NCBI GenBank assembly: GCA_036267155.1 | Contig: DATAWP010000054.1 | Location: 124,001 to 188,000, forward strand | Length of the DNA stretch: 64,000 nt | Direction of reading: 5' to 3' | Source of the DNA: PALSA-1353 sp036267155 | GTDB taxonomy: Bacteria > Planctomycetota > Phycisphaerae > Tepidisphaerales > Tepidisphaeraceae | In this document: positions 40,623 through 49,886 of the stretch, in pieces | Layout of the letters: each line of letters begins with the position of its first letter | Position numbering within the stretch: position 1 is the stretch's first letter | Made by a program: the position numbers and the translations under genes | Notes under the pieces: generated by a model | Told to the model about the DNA's origin: nothing | Seen by the model: the letters and a program-made list of their open reading frames with translations, nothing else | The model's database searches: none

Positions 40623-41415
40623 GATCGTCCAGTGGCGCCCGTACATTTTTCCCGCGCCGAGCCAGGTGCTCGATTCCATGCTGGGGATGCTGGGGATTTC
40701 CACCGGATTCGGCGAGCATTTGCACCCCGGCTGGCCCGCGCCGGCGGAGCAGGAGCCGCATCGGCGGCCGCTGGCTTCGCGCATTGTCCACAGCCGTTTA
40801 GTCGGCGCGTACGTCGTCAGCGCCCTGCGGTTGGTTGTGGGGTTCGGCATCAGCATCATCCTGGGAACGCTCGTGGGCACGCTGATGTGGCGATGGACTT
40901 CCTTCGATGAATTCCTGCGACCGCTCTGTCTCGGATTGCAAACGCTGCCGAGCGTTTGCTGGGTGCCGCTGGCGATCTTGGTGTTTGGATTAAACGAGAC
41001 GGGGATTCTGTTTGTGCTGGTCATGGGCAGCACGTTTGGGATCGCCGTTTCCATGCGCGACGGTCTGCGGGCGATTCCGCCGCTGTATCGCCGGGCCGGG
41101 TTGATGCTGGGGGCGCAAAGATGGCGGCTGTATCGATACGTGCTGTTCCCCGCCAGCCTGCCCGCCCTGGCCAGCAGCCTCCGTCAGGGATTCACCTTCG
41201 CCTGGCGCTCGCTCATGGGAGCCGAATTGATTCTCGCGGCCGATCATCAGGGCCTTGGATTCCTGCTGAAATTGGGCCAGGACAACGAAGATATCGCACA
41301 GGTCGTTGCGATCATGATCGTCATGGTCGTCATCGGGATCCTTGCCGATCGGCTGGCATTTGCGCCGCTGGAACGCCGCGTTCATCACCGATTCGGACTC
41401 GGGACGGCCGCCTGA
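40519..41415 (+). CDS. ABC transporter permease (SsuC/TauC-like)
   Basis: About 298 residues, six membrane helices beginning TLIWVLLLATWEAAY. The EAA loop that docks the ATPase is clear (YRRAGLMLGAQRWRLYRYVLFPASLP). An extra hydrophilic stretch of about 30 residues (HPGWPAPAEQEPHRR) lies in the first periplasmic loop. Overlap of 104 bases with the ATPase gene is long, so the true start may be a later GTG/TTG/CTG before the first helix. Confidence 0.88.
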   Translation: MRSIVSTPWQRKIRGGLKRTLIWVLLLATWEAAYRIVQWRPYIFPAPSQVLDSMLGMLGISTGFGEHLHPGWPAPAEQEPHRRPLASRIVHSRLVGAYVVSALRLVVGFGISIILGTLVGTLMWRWTSFDEFLRPLCLGLQTLPSVCWVPLAILVFGLNETGILFVLVMGSTFGIAVSMRDGLRAIPPLYRRAGLMLGAQRWRLYRYVLFPASLPALASSLRQGFTFAWRSLMGAELILAADHQGLGFLLKLGQDNEDIAQVVAIMIVMVVIGILADRLAFAPLERRVHHRFGLGTAA

Positions 41416-41479
41416 CGACCACGGGCAAAGCCCCGATTTTCATGACATCCTTCCGCGGCGCAGCTACAATCCGGTCGCT

Positions 41480-42652
41480 ATGAAGTACTTCTACGGCGAA
41501 TACGACGGTGAAGAATTCCCCACGCAGGACAAGCTCTTCGGCTTCGACCAACTCATGCAGTTCATCATGGAACACGGTGAACAAGCCCTCAAAGCCATCG
41601 AGCAGATGATGAACGACCCCAAGAACGAGGCCCAATCCGACATGCTCGAACAACTGCTGAAAGACGGCATGTTGGACAAGGATGGCCAGGGCCGGCTTCG
41701 CCTCACCCCGCGGGCCGTCACCAAGATGCAGCGCAAGGCGCTCATGGAGGTTTTCGCCAATCTTCGGGATGGCCAGCGCGAGGGTCACGAACGCATCACG
41801 CCGGGCCTCGGCGGCGAACGCATCGAGGGGACCAAGCCGTACCAATACGGCGATCCCGTCGCCGAACTGGATCTGCATCAAACGCTGCACAACGCCCTGT
41901 CGCGTCAAGGCCTTCCGAGCGCCGACCCGACGAACCAAGGCCGCGCCCGCATCCGATTCACCGAAAAGGATTTTGAGTTGCATCTGCACGAGGGAGTCAC
42001 CAGTTGTTCCACCGTCGTGCTGCTGGACATGAGCGGGTCGATGATGCGATATGGCCGGTTCCTCTCGGCCAAGCGCGTGGCCATGGCCATGCAGGCGCTG
42101 GTTCGCGGGCGGTTTCCGCAGGACAGCATCGATTTCGTCGGCTTCTATTCCGGCGCGACGCGCATTCCGGAGGTCATGCTGCCCCTGACCATGCCCAAAC
42201 CGGTCACGATTTACGATTACCAGGTTCGCCTGAAGGTTCCGATCGACCAGCTCGACAAGGCTCCGCAGCATTTCACGAACCTGCACATGGGATTGCAGCT
42301 CGCCCGGCGAATCCTTCGCAAGCGCACCAGCGAGAACAAGCAGATATTCATCGTCACCGACGGCCAGCCGACGGCGCACGTCGAAGGCGACTATGTTTAT
42401 CTCTTGTATCCCCCCGATCCGCGCAGCACGGTGGCGACGTTGAAAGAAGCGGTGCTTTCCGTCCGCGAGGGTTGCCGCATCAGCACCTTCGCGCTCATCG
42501 AGGATTATTGGGGCATGGATTGGGTGAGCTTCGTGGACCAATTGACGAAGCTGACCAAAGGCGTCGCGTTCTACACCAGCAGCGGCGAGTTGGCCTCGTG
42601 CATCATGGAAAGCTACCTCAGCGGCCGTAAGAAAAAGCAGTACATTGCGTAA
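41480..42652 (+). CDS. von Willebrand factor A domain protein
   Basis: 390 residues, soluble. N-terminal half is helical (FDQLMQFIMEHGEQALKAIE; PRAVTKMQRKALMEVFANLR) and the C-terminal half is a VWA domain with the metal-ion-dependent adhesion site DMSGSM near residue 182, Thr in HFTNLHMGL and IVTDGQPT. This layout resembles VWA proteins that work with MoxR-type AAA+ ATPases (CoxE/Mg-chelatase-like), but no MoxR gene is adjacent. It starts MKYFYGEYDGEEF; the gene appears monocistronic and is followed by a palindromic repeat. Confidence 0.85.
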   Translation: MKYFYGEYDGEEFPTQDKLFGFDQLMQFIMEHGEQALKAIEQMMNDPKNEAQSDMLEQLLKDGMLDKDGQGRLRLTPRAVTKMQRKALMEVFANLRDGQREGHERITPGLGGERIEGTKPYQYGDPVAELDLHQTLHNALSRQGLPSADPTNQGRARIRFTEKDFELHLHEGVTSCSTVVLLDMSGSMMRYGRFLSAKRVAMAMQALVRGRFPQDSIDFVGFYSGATRIPEVMLPLTMPKPVTIYDYQVRLKVPIDQLDKAPQHFTNLHMGLQLARRILRKRTSENKQIFIVTDGQPTAHVEGDYVYLLYPPDPRSTVATLKEAVLSVREGCRISTFALIEDYWGMDWVSFVDQLTKLTKGVAFYTSSGELASCIMESYLSGRKKKQYIA

Positions 42653-42663
42653 AAACAAAAAAA

Positions 42664-42827
42664 TTTGCCGCAGATGTAAATCAGATGCACGCAGATAAAT
42701 CAAAACGCGGCGCATTCTTATCGTTCGGCGGGCGATGGCGCCCGTTTGGAGAATGTGGCTGACCCGACAAATCAACCAAAATTGCCTTGATTTTATCTGT
42801 GTGCATCTGATTTAAATCTGTGGCAAA
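42664..42827. repeat. Palindromic intergenic repeat, copy 3 (CACAGAT family)
   Basis: Left end TTTGCCGCAGATGTAAATCA with ATGCACGCAGATAAATC pairs with GATTTTATCTGTGTGCAT and CTGATTTAAATCTGTGGCAA on the right. The centre (about 42700-42785) is larger than in the other copies and includes GGCGGGCGATGGCGCCCG, itself partly palindromic. It fills almost the whole 214-base gap between the VWA and flavin-reductase genes, both on the plus strand. Confidence 0.82.
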
Positions 42828-42866
42828 ACTTCTTTGCGTTTTGACGGGTTGTATTCGGATGCGCAC

Positions 42867-43451
42867 ATGAAGCTCAAACTCCTCGGCGTCAGCGGAAGCC
42901 TGCGAAGCAATTCCAGCGGATTGCGGGCGCTCTCGCTTTTGTTGGACGCTGCGGGGGAACTCGGCGCCGAAACGCGTCTTCTCGATCTTCGCACCGCCGG
43001 CCTCCCGATGTACAACCCCGACGCCGAACCGGATGAGCAGGTCACGCGCGTCCTGGCCGACGTCACCTGGGCCGAGGCGTTTGTGCTTGCCTGTCCCGAT
43101 TATCACGGCACGATGTCGGGCGCGATGAAGAATTTCCTCGACTACCACTGGTCCGAATTCAGCGGCAAGCTTTTCGGATATCTTTGCGCCTCCCACGAAA
43201 AAGGAATCACGGTCATGGAAGGGATGCGATTGGCCGTTGGGCAATGTTACGGATGGAGCCTGCCCTACGGCGTTTCGATCCACAGCGAACACGACGTGGA
43301 CGCCAGCGGAAACATCACCAACGTCCGTTTACAATCGCGCCTTCGCATGGCCGCCCGAGACATGGTTGTTTACGGCTCGCTTCTTTACGGACAATTCGTC
43401 GAAGACATCGCCAGGAACGTCCCGGAAACCTTCGCCGCGAGATATGCCTGA
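42867..43451 (+). CDS. NADPH-dependent FMN reductase family flavoprotein
   Basis: 194 residues with a flavodoxin-like fold: LKLLGVSGSLRSNSSGL binds FMN phosphate, ETRLLDLRTAGLPMYNPD and ACPDYHGTMSGAMKNFLDY are the second and third family blocks. Reduces FMN, quinone, azo or chromate-type substrates with NADPH. Start at 42867 excludes an upstream extension. A phosphoesterase gene follows after 60 bases and the two may share a transcript. Confidence 0.88.
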   Translation: MKLKLLGVSGSLRSNSSGLRALSLLLDAAGELGAETRLLDLRTAGLPMYNPDAEPDEQVTRVLADVTWAEAFVLACPDYHGTMSGAMKNFLDYHWSEFSGKLFGYLCASHEKGITVMEGMRLAVGQCYGWSLPYGVSIHSEHDVDASGNITNVRLQSRLRMAARDMVVYGSLLYGQFVEDIARNVPETFAARYA

Positions 43452-43511
43452 ATACAGAGCCACCGCGGCTCCGTATTGACGAACCACCTCCGTTCTCCTA
43501 CGAATTAGCCG

Positions 43512-44375
43512 ATGCCGCCGAGCGCCGCCGAAGTCATTGAAGCCTTTGAAACCGCCGGCGAGGAGAATCGACTCTCCTCGCTGCGGAAGGAACAGACGGT
43601 CATTCTCCCGGCCACGGGTGAGGTCTGGATGACGGGCGACATTCACGACCATCGCACGAATTTCGCGAAACTTCTCCGCTATGCCGATCTGGCCCAGCAT
43701 CCCGATCGCCATCTGGTCCTGCACGAACTGATTCATGGAGATCATTACGATCCCAACGGCGCGGAGGACAGTTGGCAAACCCTGTACAAAGCCGCCGAGC
43801 TGAAATGCAATTTCTCCTCGCAGGTTCACTTTCTGCTGGCCAATCACGATCTGGCCCAGATTCAGGGCGAGGGAATTATGAAGGCCGGGCTGAGCGTATG
43901 CGAGGCATTCACGGCGGGTGTGAAGCGCGACTTCGGCGACCGCGGCGATGCCGTCAGTTTTGCCGTCAGCGATTTTCTTCTGACGCTGCCGCTGGCGGTG
44001 CGGTGTCCGAATGGTCTTTTCTTCTGCCACAGTTTGCCGACCGACGGGCAGATCGCCAATTTTGATTTCACGATTTTCGACCGCCCGCTGAGCGGTCCGG
44101 ATTATCAGCGGCGCACCGGGCCGGTGTATCAATTGATCTGGGGCCGAAACATGAGTCCGGCAACGGCCGCCGCGTTTGCTGAAAAAGTTGGAGCCAAGAT
44201 GCTGGTCACCGGCCATCAGCCGCAGGACACCGGCTGGGGCGTCAATGGCGAGCAGCACCTCATCCTCGCATCGGAACACAACCAGGGGGTGTTTCTGCCG
44301 TTGAAACTAGACGAAACGTATGACATGCCTGGATTGCTGAAACACATTCGCAAGTTCGTGGCCGTCGATGCTTGA
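43512..44375 (+). CDS. Calcineurin-like metallophosphoesterase
   Basis: 287 residues. Metal-binding motifs in order: GDIHDHRTNF (GDxH), ELIHGDHYD, ANHDLAQIQG (GNHD-like, with Ala for Gly), VTGHQPQDTGW (GHxP). These coordinate the dinuclear metal site. No signal peptide, so cytoplasmic. Substrate not predictable; related stand-alone enzymes cleave nucleotides or phosphoproteins. Confidence 0.8.
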   Translation: MPPSAAEVIEAFETAGEENRLSSLRKEQTVILPATGEVWMTGDIHDHRTNFAKLLRYADLAQHPDRHLVLHELIHGDHYDPNGAEDSWQTLYKAAELKCNFSSQVHFLLANHDLAQIQGEGIMKAGLSVCEAFTAGVKRDFGDRGDAVSFAVSDFLLTLPLAVRCPNGLFFCHSLPTDGQIANFDFTIFDRPLSGPDYQRRTGPVYQLIWGRNMSPATAAAFAEKVGAKMLVTGHQPQDTGWGVNGEQHLILASEHNQGVFLPLKLDETYDMPGLLKHIRKFVAVDA

Positions 44376-44483
44376 GGAAGTCGTGGCCGACGAGTGCGTG
44401 GTGCAGATTTTCTGAAGGCTGATAGAATGACGGTGTTGAAGATGCGGCGCCGTGTCGGGCGTTTCCCAGAGTGAGTCAGACGA

Positions 44484-44960
44484 ATGAAGCCCATCGTTTA
44501 TCTTGAGACAACGGTGATCAGCTACCTTACCGCGTGGCCAAGCCGCGACATCATCCTGCTCGCGCAACAGCAGCAAACTCGCGACTGGTGGGAGACGCAA
44601 AGAGAAAGATTTGAATTGGTGTGCTCGGAAATTGTTGAGCGGGAGGCAGCGGCAGGCGATTCATCCGCGGCCGCCGAACGCCTCCGCGTCATTCGCTCCA
44701 TTCCCATGCTCGCTATTTCTCACGACGCCGATATCCTTGCCGCCGACATCATTGCCAAGGTTCCCTTGGCGCAGCATGCACAGACTGACGCGCTGCATGT
44801 TGCGATTGCGGCAACCAACGGCGTCGATTATCTCCTGACGTGGAATTGCCGACATTTGACCAATGCGGTCCTTCGCCCAAGAATTGAGAAGGTATGCCGA
44901 GACAATGGCCTGCAACCACCGACGATTTGCACGCCACCCGATTTAATGGAGCCATCATGA
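44484..44960 (+). CDS. PIN-domain (VapC-like) putative toxin
   Basis: 158 residues. PIN RNase fold: first acidic position is Glu in VYLETTVISYL, then SEIVEREAA, and the C-terminal acidic pair in QTDALHVAIAATNGVDYLLT followed by TWNCRHLTN. Members of this PIN subfamily are annotated as type II toxins. The partner gene downstream overlaps its stop (ATGA). Probable RNA-cleaving toxin; RNase activity is inferred from conserved acidic residues. Confidence 0.8.
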   Translation: MKPIVYLETTVISYLTAWPSRDIILLAQQQQTRDWWETQRERFELVCSEIVEREAAAGDSSAAAERLRVIRSIPMLAISHDADILAADIIAKVPLAQHAQTDALHVAIAATNGVDYLLTWNCRHLTNAVLRPRIEKVCRDNGLQPPTICTPPDLMEPS

Positions 44961-45157
44961 CCATCACCGATCCAATCGTCGACGAAATCCGTCGCGCCGG
45001 CGAGGCGTACTTGTCCCAATTCAATTTTGACGTGAAGGCCGCATGCGACGACCTTCGCCGCCGCACGGACGAAGCTCGCCGCGAAGGACGGCGAGTTGTA
45101 TCTTTCCCTCCAAAACGCATCGTCGCTCCAGCGCCCTCTGCGAAGAAAGCGGGATGA
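44957..45157 (+). CDS. Small protein paired with the PIN toxin (probable antitoxin)
   Basis: 66 residues starting MTITDPIVDEIRRAGEAYLS, helical and charged, ending in a basic VVSFPPKRIVAPAPSAKKAG tail. The beginning 'DPIVxEIRRxRxxYaxxFNxDl' recurs beside PIN proteins in environmental bacteria to my recollection. It is translationally coupled to the PIN gene by ATGA. The order toxin then antitoxin is the reverse of most vapBC loci. Confidence 0.7.
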   Translation: MTITDPIVDEIRRAGEAYLSQFNFDVKAACDDLRRRTDEARREGRRVVSFPPKRIVAPAPSAKKAG

Positions 45158-45164
45158 GACGCCG

Positions 45165-45186
45165 CCGCAGAACAGCGGTTTTTTTT
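45165..45186 (+). terminator. Candidate short intrinsic terminator
   Basis: CCGC-AGAACA-GCGG followed by eight T residues (45179-45186). The stem is only four G-C pairs, so it is weak, but it sits right after the PIN pair and 31 bases before dapL. Confidence 0.4.
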
Positions 45187-45216
45187 CCCATCATGTATTT
45201 TGGCGTGGCTGACTTC

Positions 45217-46461
45217 ATGGATTCCTATCTCCAAAACCTCTTTGCCGAGCGAATCGGCGGCAAGCTCTATGGCAAGGGGACCGAGATCTACAAGTTTGAG
45301 AAGATCAAGCGTGCCAAGCGGGGTGCGCTGGCGGCGAATCCGGGCGCGGAATTGATCGACATGGGCGTCGGCGAGCCGGACGAAATGGCGATGCCGCAGT
45401 GCGTTGACGCCCTCGCCAGGGCCGCCGCCAAGCCGCAGAACCGCACGTATGCCGACAACGGCGGGCCGATCTTCAAGGAAGCCGCGGGTCGCTGGATGAA
45501 CAAGGTCTTCGGCATAGCCGGGATCGATCCGGCCACGCAGATCGTTCACTCGATCGGGTCCAAGGCGGCGCTGTCGATCCTTGCCGGATGCTTCATCAAT
45601 CCCGGCGACGTGGCCCTGATGACCACGCCGGGATATCCCGTGTTCGGAACGCACAGCCAATATTACGGCGGCGAGGTTTTCAATATCCCGCTGCTGGAAA
45701 AGAACCGGTTTTTGCCGGATTTGAATTCCATCCCAGCCGACAAACTGCGCCGGGCCAAGACGCTGGTGCTCAATTATCCCAACAATCCCACGGGCGCATC
45801 GGCAACGCCGGAATTTTTCGCCGCCGTCGTCGATTTCGCCATGCGAAATAAGCTCGTCGTCATCCACGACGCCGCCTACGCGGCGCTGATCTTCGAGGGA
45901 AAACCGCTGTCGTTCCTCTCCACGCCCGGCGCGATGGACGTGGGGCTGGAACTGCATTCGATGAGCAAGGGCTTCAACATGACCGGCTGGCGGCTGGGGT
46001 TTGTCGTGGGCAATCCGCTGCTGGTTCGCGCGTATGCCGACGTGAAAGACAACACGGATTCCGGCCAATTCCTCGCGATGCAGGAAGCGTGCGCCTACGC
46101 GCTGGATCATCCGGAATTCACGCAGAAGATCGCCGCCAAATATTCCCGCCGAATGGACGGACTGGTGGCGGTGCTGAATCGCCACGGCCTGCCGGCCCGC
46201 AAGCCAGGCGGGTCGTTCTTTGTCTATGTCAAATCCCCGCGCAGCGCCGTCGGCAAGGACGGCAAGCGCGTGGCATTCGAACGAGCCGAGAATTTCAGCC
46301 AATGGCTCATCACCGACAAGCTCATCAGCACCGTTCCCTGGGACGATGCCGGCGCGTACGTGCGGTTCAGCGTCACCTTCGCGGCGAAAGACCTGGCCGA
46401 TGAGCAGCGGGTCTTGAATGAACTGGATAGCCGGCTGTCCGGCGCGGCATTCGAGTTCTGA
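45217..46461 (+). CDS. dapL: LL-diaminopimelate aminotransferase
   Basis: 414 residues, normal for DapL. Converts tetrahydrodipicolinate plus glutamate directly to LL-diaminopimelate, a one-step route to the peptidoglycan/lysine precursor. Motifs: YKFEKIKRAKRGALAANPGA and DMGVGEPDEM near the N-terminus, NYPNNPTGASATPEFF, and the PLP Lys in HSMSKGFNMTGWRLGFVVGN. Start MDSYLQNLFAERIGG at 45217; MYFGVADFM at 45193 is an alternative. DapL is characteristic of chlamydiae, planctomycetes, some spirochaetes and plants, supporting the taxonomic guess. Confidence 0.93.
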   Translation: MDSYLQNLFAERIGGKLYGKGTEIYKFEKIKRAKRGALAANPGAELIDMGVGEPDEMAMPQCVDALARAAAKPQNRTYADNGGPIFKEAAGRWMNKVFGIAGIDPATQIVHSIGSKAALSILAGCFINPGDVALMTTPGYPVFGTHSQYYGGEVFNIPLLEKNRFLPDLNSIPADKLRRAKTLVLNYPNNPTGASATPEFFAAVVDFAMRNKLVVIHDAAYAALIFEGKPLSFLSTPGAMDVGLELHSMSKGFNMTGWRLGFVVGNPLLVRAYADVKDNTDSGQFLAMQEACAYALDHPEFTQKIAAKYSRRMDGLVAVLNRHGLPARKPGGSFFVYVKSPRSAVGKDGKRVAFERAENFSQWLITDKLISTVPWDDAGAYVRFSVTFAAKDLADEQRVLNELDSRLSGAAFEF

Positions 46462-46485
46462 TCCCGCGTCAAACGGAGCCCCGAG

Positions 46486-47955
46486 ATGCGCGTGAAATAT
46501 TTCATCCTTGGGGCGGCCGGCTCATTCGTTTTACTTCTGATTGTCGGGATCATTTTCGCCATCAAGGCGCCGGCGGGACGGGATGACGCCGGGCAAATCG
46601 CGGATTCGGGCCATGTTCAAACCCCAGATTCTCGGAATTTGAATTCCCAAATTCCCAACGGTCCAACGCAGGCGATATCAGACTCCGGCAACGACGTCGA
46701 TCCGGCGGCGGCGGGATATACGGTGCTGGCGTCGTCCGACACCGGCTGGGCGATCTTTGCGCAGCAGCCTGACTCGAACACCGTGCAGGCGGCCATCGTC
46801 GCGACGCTGCACGATCTGACTCGCATGCTGGATGACAAACCGATGGTCCAGGGCGCGTTTGCCGATGCTCAGCAGCAGCGCCGCGGCGGGGCCACTTTTA
46901 CCGGGATGTTTCATGGGCATGCGATCAGGGGAACGATCATGTGCGGCATCGGCGACAAAGGCGCGGCGGTGACGGTCATTTACGCCCGCGCGGATGCGCC
47001 GGCCGCGGATTGGGCCAAGCTCCTGGCCGCCCTTCCGCTCGATGCCCAATTGCAGGAACACCCCATCGGCGACGGAGCGGGAACGATCGGCATCCCAGCC
47101 GGTTGGAAGATCACCAGTTCCAGCAATGTGGGGGCCGTGGCGGTCACTGGGCCGGGCCGGCAGGACGTGAGCCTGGGTCTGGGTCTGGAGGTGGTGACGC
47201 CCGATTCCATGGCCGCCGCCACGCAGCGGCAGCTCAGTTATGGCGGGCAGGTGAATCCGGCGATGAGACTGCTGGTCGCTCCATACACGGCGCCGGTGGA
47301 TGCGCTGAAGAATCTGACGCCGCAGCTCAGCGAAATGTCGCAGAGCCGGGGCGGGCCGTCGATTGTGCTCGATCAGATCCTGGAGACCGAGACCGTGCCC
47401 GCCCAGTTGCCCGGCGGTCAGGCGCAGCGAATCTATTTTTCGTCCGACCACTCCCAAAACGGCCAGACCGTCCATCGGCGAGCCTGGGCACAGATGGAAT
47501 GTTATCCGGTGGGCAGCGGCACATGGGGGATTTATTGCAGCGAGGTCAGCAGCCCCGATGCGTCGTTCGACCGCGATCTGCCGACGATGGTGGCGATCGC
47601 CAAATCCTGGAAGCTGAACGATTCGGTCGTGCAGCAGCACACGCAGCAGAACATCGCGGCCCAGAATCAGCGCTTCGCCGCGTTCGAGCAGTCGATGAGG
47701 GAAAAGCAGGATGCTTTCGACAGCTATCTCAAATCCGTGCAGCACAATGAGTTGATCCAGGAGCGCAGCAACGCCAATTTCGATGAGGTCATCCGCGGAT
47801 ACCGGACCGTTTACGACACCGAGACCGGCCAGCGCACGAGCGCGGACCTGGGCAACGTGAACGAGATCGTGAATTCGCTGAACGAGTACGATCCCGGCCG
47901 ATATGTGCAAATCCCGCTTCGGGATGAGGAATTCCCGCTGAACCAGGGACAGTGA
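46486..47955 (+). CDS. Hypothetical membrane-anchored extracytoplasmic protein
   Basis: 489 residues. One N-terminal membrane helix (YFILGAAGSFVLLLIVGIIF), a Ser/Asn/Pro-rich linker, then two alpha/beta domains (AAGYTVLASSDTGWAIFAQQ; GTIGIPAGWKITSSSNVGAV) and a C-terminal coiled region with Gln/Asn (QHTQQNIAAQNQRFAAFEQS) ending in RYVQIPLRDEEFPLNQGQ. No named family recognised. It starts 24 bases after dapL, so it may be in the same transcript; no shared function is evident. Confidence 0.65.
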   Translation: MRVKYFILGAAGSFVLLLIVGIIFAIKAPAGRDDAGQIADSGHVQTPDSRNLNSQIPNGPTQAISDSGNDVDPAAAGYTVLASSDTGWAIFAQQPDSNTVQAAIVATLHDLTRMLDDKPMVQGAFADAQQQRRGGATFTGMFHGHAIRGTIMCGIGDKGAAVTVIYARADAPAADWAKLLAALPLDAQLQEHPIGDGAGTIGIPAGWKITSSSNVGAVAVTGPGRQDVSLGLGLEVVTPDSMAAATQRQLSYGGQVNPAMRLLVAPYTAPVDALKNLTPQLSEMSQSRGGPSIVLDQILETETVPAQLPGGQAQRIYFSSDHSQNGQTVHRRAWAQMECYPVGSGTWGIYCSEVSSPDASFDRDLPTMVAIAKSWKLNDSVVQQHTQQNIAAQNQRFAAFEQSMREKQDAFDSYLKSVQHNELIQERSNANFDEVIRGYRTVYDTETGQRTSADLGNVNEIVNSLNEYDPGRYVQIPLRDEEFPLNQGQ

Positions 47956-48096
47956 TTCGGATCATTGACCTCCATCAAATATCCGATACAATGGGCGCAG
48001 ATGTCAGCGGACCTTCTCATCACCGGCCGAAACATTATTATTACCCGAAAATATCCCGGGTAGGGCCGACGTTCCTCGTTCATCATGAAACACAAA

Positions 48097-48122
48097 GCCC
48101 TGCCCGATGGCAGGGTTTTTTT
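48097..48122 (+). terminator. Intrinsic terminator upstream of the citramalate synthase gene
   Basis: CCCTGCC-CGAT-GGCAGGG, a perfect seven-pair stem with tetraloop, runs directly into seven T residues (48116-48122). It stands 142 bases after the hypothetical gene's stop and 26 bases before the synthase ATG. It can be the terminator of the upstream gene or an attenuator in the leader of the synthase gene. Confidence 0.8.
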
Positions 48123-48147
48123 ATTGGGTCTTTTTTCGAGCACGGCC

Positions 48148-49770
48148 ATGGAAACACGACGCATCGAGATCTACGACACGACCCTCCGCGACGGAACGCA
48201 GGGCGAGGGATTCAACCTTTCGCTTCAGGACAAGCTTCAGATCGCGCAGAAGCTGGATTTCCTGGGCGTCGATTACATCGAGGGGGGATTCCCGCTTTCC
48301 AATCCCAAGGATGCGGCGTTCTTCAAGGAAATCGCGAACGTCAAACTCCAGACCGCCAGGATTTCCGCGTTCGGCATGACTCGCCGGCGCGGGATGAAAG
48401 CCGAGGACGATCCGGGAATGAAAGCACTGCTCGATGCCCAGACGCCCGTCGTGACGATCGTCGGCAAGACCAGCCAATATCATGTCGAGAAAGTTCTGGC
48501 AGTGACGCTGGATGAAAACCTGGCGATGATCGCGGAGACGGTGCGGCTTTTGTCTTCTGCCGGCAGAAAGGTCGTCTACGACGCCGAGCATTTCTTCGAT
48601 GCCTATCGTGATCATCCGGAGTATGCGCTGCGAACGCTTCGCAGCGCGGAGGAAGCCGGCGCGTCGGTGCTGGCATTATGCGACACCAACGGCGGGAGCC
48701 TGCCGGAATTCGTCGCCCAAGCCGTCGCAGATGTGAAATCGAAAACGTCGGCGATGCTGGGCATCCACACACACAACGACGCGGCCCTGGCCGTCGCCAA
48801 CGCCCAGGAAGCCGTGCGCGCCGGCGCCCAGCACGTTCAGGGCACGATCAACGGCGTCGGCGAACGCTGCGGGAACATGGACCTCATCCCGCTCATCGCC
48901 AACCTTCAACTGAAATATCATCTCGAATGTTTAACCCCCGGTTCGCTTCGGCATCTGACGGAAGTCAGCCGGTATGTTTATGAGATCGCCAACCTCAACG
49001 GGGCAACGGGCCAGCCGTACGTCGGCGCCAGCGCCTTCGCTCACAAGGGCGGGATGCACGTCCACGCGGTTCAGAAGGATGCGGCGACGTATGAGCACGT
49101 CTCGCCGGAAACGGTGGGAAATTCGCGGAGGGTTCTTGTCAGCGAATTGTCGGGCGCGAGCAACATCTCGGCCAAGATCGGCCGGAAATTCGACATCGAA
49201 AGGGACAAGGCACTTCAGCGCCGCCTGTTGGAAAAAGTGCAGAACCTTGAAAACGCCGGTTATCATTTCGAGGCGGCCGAGGCAAGCTTCGAGTTGCTGG
49301 TCCGTAAGGAAATCGGCCGATACAAGAAATTTTTCGAGCTGGATCATTACCGGGTCACCATCAACAAGCACCACGGCGACGAGCCGATCTCCGAAGCCAC
49401 GGTGAAATTGCGCGTGGATGGCAGGATGGAGCATCACGTCTCCGAAGGCGACGGGCCGGTGAACGCGCTGGACAGCGCCCTCCGCACGAGCCTGCACGGG
49501 CATTATCCGCAGATCGGCACGGTGCATTTAACGGATTACAAGGTGCGGGTGATCAACTCGCACGATGAGACAGCCGCGCAGGTTCGGGTGACGGTCGAAT
49601 GTCGCCGCGAACGGGCCGACGGCACGAAGGAAATCTTCGGCACCATCGGCGTGAGCAGTAACATCATCGACGCCAGTTGGCAGGCGCTGGTGGATGCGTA
49701 TGAATGTCATTTGATTCACTGTCAGGAGGAACAGGCTGGTTCGAATTCCGTGGAGGCGGTTGAGCATTGA
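48148..49770 (+). CDS. cimA: (R)-citramalate synthase
   Basis: 540 residues. HMGL-like TIM barrel starting IEIYDTTLRDGTQGEGFNLS, with DYIEGGFPLSNPKDAAFF and the metal-binding HTHNDAALAVANA, then linker QPYVGASAFAHKGGMHVHAV and a C-terminal LeuA-type allosteric domain from about residue 400. It condenses acetyl-CoA with pyruvate to citramalate, giving a threonine-independent route to 2-oxobutyrate and isoleucine. 2-Isopropylmalate synthase is less likely because the sequence matches the CimA subgroup in length and the EGGFPLSNPKD motif. Met at 48148 is chosen; the longer frame would translate the terminator. Confidence 0.9.
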   Translation: METRRIEIYDTTLRDGTQGEGFNLSLQDKLQIAQKLDFLGVDYIEGGFPLSNPKDAAFFKEIANVKLQTARISAFGMTRRRGMKAEDDPGMKALLDAQTPVVTIVGKTSQYHVEKVLAVTLDENLAMIAETVRLLSSAGRKVVYDAEHFFDAYRDHPEYALRTLRSAEEAGASVLALCDTNGGSLPEFVAQAVADVKSKTSAMLGIHTHNDAALAVANAQEAVRAGAQHVQGTINGVGERCGNMDLIPLIANLQLKYHLECLTPGSLRHLTEVSRYVYEIANLNGATGQPYVGASAFAHKGGMHVHAVQKDAATYEHVSPETVGNSRRVLVSELSGASNISAKIGRKFDIERDKALQRRLLEKVQNLENAGYHFEAAEASFELLVRKEIGRYKKFFELDHYRVTINKHHGDEPISEATVKLRVDGRMEHHVSEGDGPVNALDSALRTSLHGHYPQIGTVHLTDYKVRVINSHDETAAQVRVTVECRRERADGTKEIFGTIGVSSNIIDASWQALVDAYECHLIHCQEEQAGSNSVEAVEH

Positions 49771-49886
49771 GTGAACGGAGCCAGGCGGTGTCGGCCCGGA
49801 AACCGGCACGGTCCGGCTCCGCCAATCATCCGTATTTCCTTTCCGCCCGTAGAATCCGAGGCCGAGCCGTCTTACACTGATGGATC

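Noticed and set aside
47956..48096. T-box riboswitch upstream of citramalate synthase
   Set aside because: The leader lacks the conserved T-box core (AGGGTGGNACCGCG); GGGTAGGGCCGACG is only a partial resemblance.
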